From the NCBI GenBank assembly GCA_008360955.1, contig LUCM01005575.1, positions 62,001 to 126,000 of the forward strand: a DNA stretch of 64,000 nt, in the 5' to 3' direction. Under the pieces are notes generated by a model. That model was not told the DNA's origin. It did not search any database and worked only from the letters and a program-made list of their open reading frames with translations. This DNA is from Fasciolopsis buskii. Its lineage: Eukaryota > Platyhelminthes > Trematoda > Plagiorchiida > Fasciolidae. Positions 61,587 to 64,000 of this stretch are shown here, one piece after another. Position 1 is the first letter of the stretch, and the number at the start of each line of letters is the position of its first letter. The position numbers and the translations under genes were made by a program.

Positions 61587-62490
61587 TTATGACAGGTTGC
61601 TCAGGAAATCGGCTGAAGCCCGGTGATGGTTTGTCAAAATGCACGCTAAATATGGGACAGTGGAGTTCCTATAGACAATGATTCTATGAAGGACACAGCT
61701 AATAACTGATAGGCCCCTGGCAAAGAATTTTATTCTTTTTGAAGTAAACCTGGAAAAATAACAGGAGGACAGTAAAGAAGGATTGGAAAAACACTGCTGT
61801 ACAAATCGGGAGATGGTGCTTTGTTTCACCTTGTAGTGTCGAAACTTCCTGATTTGAAATGACAGCCGTCGGAGATTCTTTACACAGGTAGAAATGTGAG
61901 AAGTCCACTTCAGTCTTTTATCAATGGTAACTTTTAGATATTTCACAGAATTTACCCTGGTAAGCGCTATTGAGCTGGTGAAAGACGTTTCGGAGGGGTA
62001 GGCTGATCGAGAGAGAAAACAAACATTCGAAACATTTAGATGTGTTGAGATTTAAACCAGCTCGTGCAAAGAAAACGTGGATAGAAGATAGGTTGTTGGA
62101 AAAACTTTGAAATCATCGTTGTTCGAAACGGCTTGAGAGAGGGCAATATCATCAGTATACGCAAACAGATGACAAGGGGAGCTAGTAGATAAGTCGCTGA
62201 TGTAAGTAGAGAAAAGAATCGGTGAAAGAACGGCACCTTGCAGCACTCCTGAGTTGTTAGTCAACGGTTTTGAAGTTTTACCGTCCATTCGTGTGCATTG
62301 GATTCGGTTAGTGAAGTAATCAGACAGCCATGCTGATAAAGGCCTGGGATAATCAAATGTCTCCAGTTTGTGAAGTAGAACAGACCCTGGGACCGAATCA
62401 AATGCCGACGAATAGTCTAAAACAAATGACTGGTTGGAGCACTCGTCATACGGCTCATTTGGTTTGCCTCTCTGCTGTCTGATCACTATT
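61587..62490 (-). mobile_element. CR1/Jockey-like non-LTR retrotransposon RT fragment
   Basis: Minus strand. A 144-codon open piece (62486-62052) reads LDYSSAFDSVPGSVLLHKL, then NNSGVLQGAVLSPILFSTYI, then CHLFAYTDDIALS. These are RT blocks with both catalytic aspartates of the Y-x-D-D motif kept. After a frameshifted stretch a second piece (61946-61587) reads MKYLKVTIDKRLKWTSHIST, then KNLRRLSFQIRKFRH, and ends YLACILTNHHRASADFLSNLS at a stop, the usual C-terminus of this group. The endonuclease is missing. It differs from RTE in its PGSVL and LQGAVLSP blocks. Confidence 0.82.
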
Positions 62491-63585
62491 CCATGTCACC
62501 TGAAGGTTGGTAGCCAATTGCGTGGTACTGTCTCATTGTAACAGTTCTGTGCGAAGGCAATCATTGCTTCGCAGAAGCAGAATGCACCTCTTCACGTTTA
62601 CTGATTGGGACTTGCCAACATCGGTCCATCATTGCAATAACATTGGGAATCGATGAAATACTTGAGCTTAACTTTACTCCAGAAAGAAACAAAGATATTA
62701 TCTCTCATGTGGATTCAGTGAGGTTGGAAGACTCATCCGCTGTAATCGATTCAGTTACAGCTGAATATGGATCCCAATTTATCCTCACCACTATAGGGTT
62801 GTACGAGATAACGAGCAAATGCAACCTACTTTTCTGTAGGGATAATAATTAAACATACTGAACCGATGCACCTCTGTACGATGCTGTAGTAACCATTGGC
62901 TTCGGGATCAATGGAGCATTTAGTCTGCTTGGATCATGAGTTATACTTCTGGATGAGGAAAGTCGCCTGTGTACCAACTGCGTTCTATACCATCTGGAGT
63001 TCCTAGGGATTAGTGCCGGACGTTGTCCGCAGAAATGTGAGCCAACCATCAGGAGGAAGTCGGAACGCTAATGGACAGCGTAGGGCACAAATTAAGTCGA
63101 GTGTGTCGGTGAAATGTTACGGGATACAAATGTGTTCTCAACAGACAACCAGAAAAGCATCAGGTGCGAGGATAGCCTAAGGGGAGCAACGTTTCCATCT
63201 TACTGATCCCCGAATGTGGTCTCCATCTGCTCAGCTCTTATTTCAGTGTAATGGACTAACCGATACAAAGTTTTTGTTCTAAATCTAATGGCGGGGGATT
63301 GCTGGTAGAGGCGGAAGCATCGAGCTGTGAACTAAACAGTTCGGGGTAATCGGTAAGTCCTGTCCGTAGAACTTCTTTGGTACAGGCAACTTAGTGATTG
63401 TGATGAACAACATTAAACGGAGAACAGGAAGATTGGATGAAACAAGCAAGAGTTAATCTATCTCATAGGCTGGTGTCTCGTTCTAAGTAGAACAGAGCTG
63501 TATACGGTGATTATCAGGATATCTCGAAAATAAAACTTGATGTGAGAGCAAACTCGAGGAAAGGTGGAAGAAAAGCGCAGACTAC
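62491..63585. other. No recognised feature
   Basis: The first 30-100 bp may be the decayed upstream RT of the minus-strand CR1-like element. The rest shows no motif. Confidence 0.35.
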
Positions 63586-63764
63586 CTAGACTCTTCAGAA
63601 AGGAAGTAACCAACGACATGACCAACTCATTCTCACATTTCACCAGTACAAATTGTTTTGCAGAGTGATCCAGTGGGTTTAATAAAAAGAAAATACTGTT
63701 TGTTTCAGAAACGGTCATCAAATTTTCCTCCATTATATGATAAGCATTGGCCTGGGAGACCATC
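63586..63764 (-). CDS. Candidate internal exon, function unknown
   Basis: Minus strand. A strong pyrimidine-rich acceptor (GACTGATTTCCTCTTTGTTAG) is followed by 179 bp of open frame ending GAGTCTAG|GTAGTC. Entry is in phase 2 and exit in phase 1. The product would contain MVSQANAYHIMEENLMTVSE and FVLVKCENELVMSLVTSFLK. No domain is recognised. The frame stays open for another 126 bases past the donor, so the exon end is uncertain. Confidence 0.27.
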
Positions 63765-64000
63765 CTAACAAAGAGGAAATCAGTCAGCCGAAAATGACCA
63801 AATCTTCCCGGTCGCACTAAACGAGTAAATAACAGATGAGAAAAGTTTTCGCATCATTTAGAAACCGCCTGTCACTGTTCAGTATCTTAGATCCGCATTT
63901 AGCAACCTCGGCCTAGAGAAGAATAATTACAAGTTTTTGGAAAACGTACAATGAGAAAGGGTATATCACGTGGGAACTGTGTGGCTTAGTGTCCTTGGTC

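Noticed and set aside
1..64000. CRISPR array, operons, phage or plasmid functions
   Set aside because: No regularly spaced direct repeats, no clustered co-directional genes and no ribosome-binding-site pattern. The retroelements, SINEs and microsatellites point to animal nuclear DNA.

Overview
The window looks like gene-poor, repeat-rich DNA from an invertebrate animal, most probably a digenean trematode (a fluke). There are no bacterial-style operons, ribosome binding sites or long intact genes. Open frames are short and scattered over both strands, about as expected by chance in AT-leaning DNA. What is recognisable is mostly decayed retroelements, tRNA-derived short repeats and microsatellites. 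The fluke assignment is inference: the RTE, CR1-like, Penelope-like and Gypsy relics resemble element families I know from schistosomes, liver flukes and lung flukes. No host gene is recognisable enough to fix the species.

Layout. 1-4.5 kb: weak candidate exons on both strands, two tRNA-like short repeats and an AT microsatellite. 4.55-4.76 kb: a small RTE remnant. 6.1-6.2 kb: a repeat with a hammerhead-ribozyme-like core. 8.74-8.80 kb: a pure TTG microsatellite of about 21 units. 8.8-19 kb: mostly featureless, with one splice-bounded candidate exon (13.57-13.75 kb) and a tetranucleotide-rich tract. 19.1-22.2 kb: two copies of one tRNA-derived SINE in opposite orientation, flanking a Ty3/Gypsy integrase relic and another tRNA-like unit. 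24-30 kb: microsatellites and unassigned DNA. 30.3-31.6 kb (minus): a Penelope-like element with reverse transcriptase and GIY-YIG remnants. 33.3-34.5 kb (plus): an RTE copy. 38.2-38.8 kb (plus): the 3' part of a second, different Penelope-like element. 39-41 kb: two copies of a short dispersed repeat, with a third at 23.9 kb. 47.6 kb: a tRNA-derived SINE. 49.4 and 53.85 kb: two direct copies of a 150-160 bp hairpin-bearing repeat. 55.4-58.3 kb (plus): the best-preserved RTE copy, running from endonuclease to C-terminus. 59.0-59.5 kb: the 3' end of a second RTE subfamily. 61.6-62.5 kb (minus): a CR1-like reverse transcriptase fragment.

Function. All recognisable protein-coding elements carry stops, frameshifts or lost catalytic residues and are probably immobile. 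Several minus-strand open stretches are bounded by acceptable splice sites (63.6-63.8, 52.8-53.0, 13.6-13.75, 3.0-3.45 and 0.41-0.67 kb). They would be compatible with one long minus-strand gene whose introns hold the repeats. That is a hypothesis only, because each stretch could also be chance. The most interesting signal is the recurrence of hammerhead-like cores (CTGANGA-like, hairpin, GAAAC) in separate dispersed repeats.
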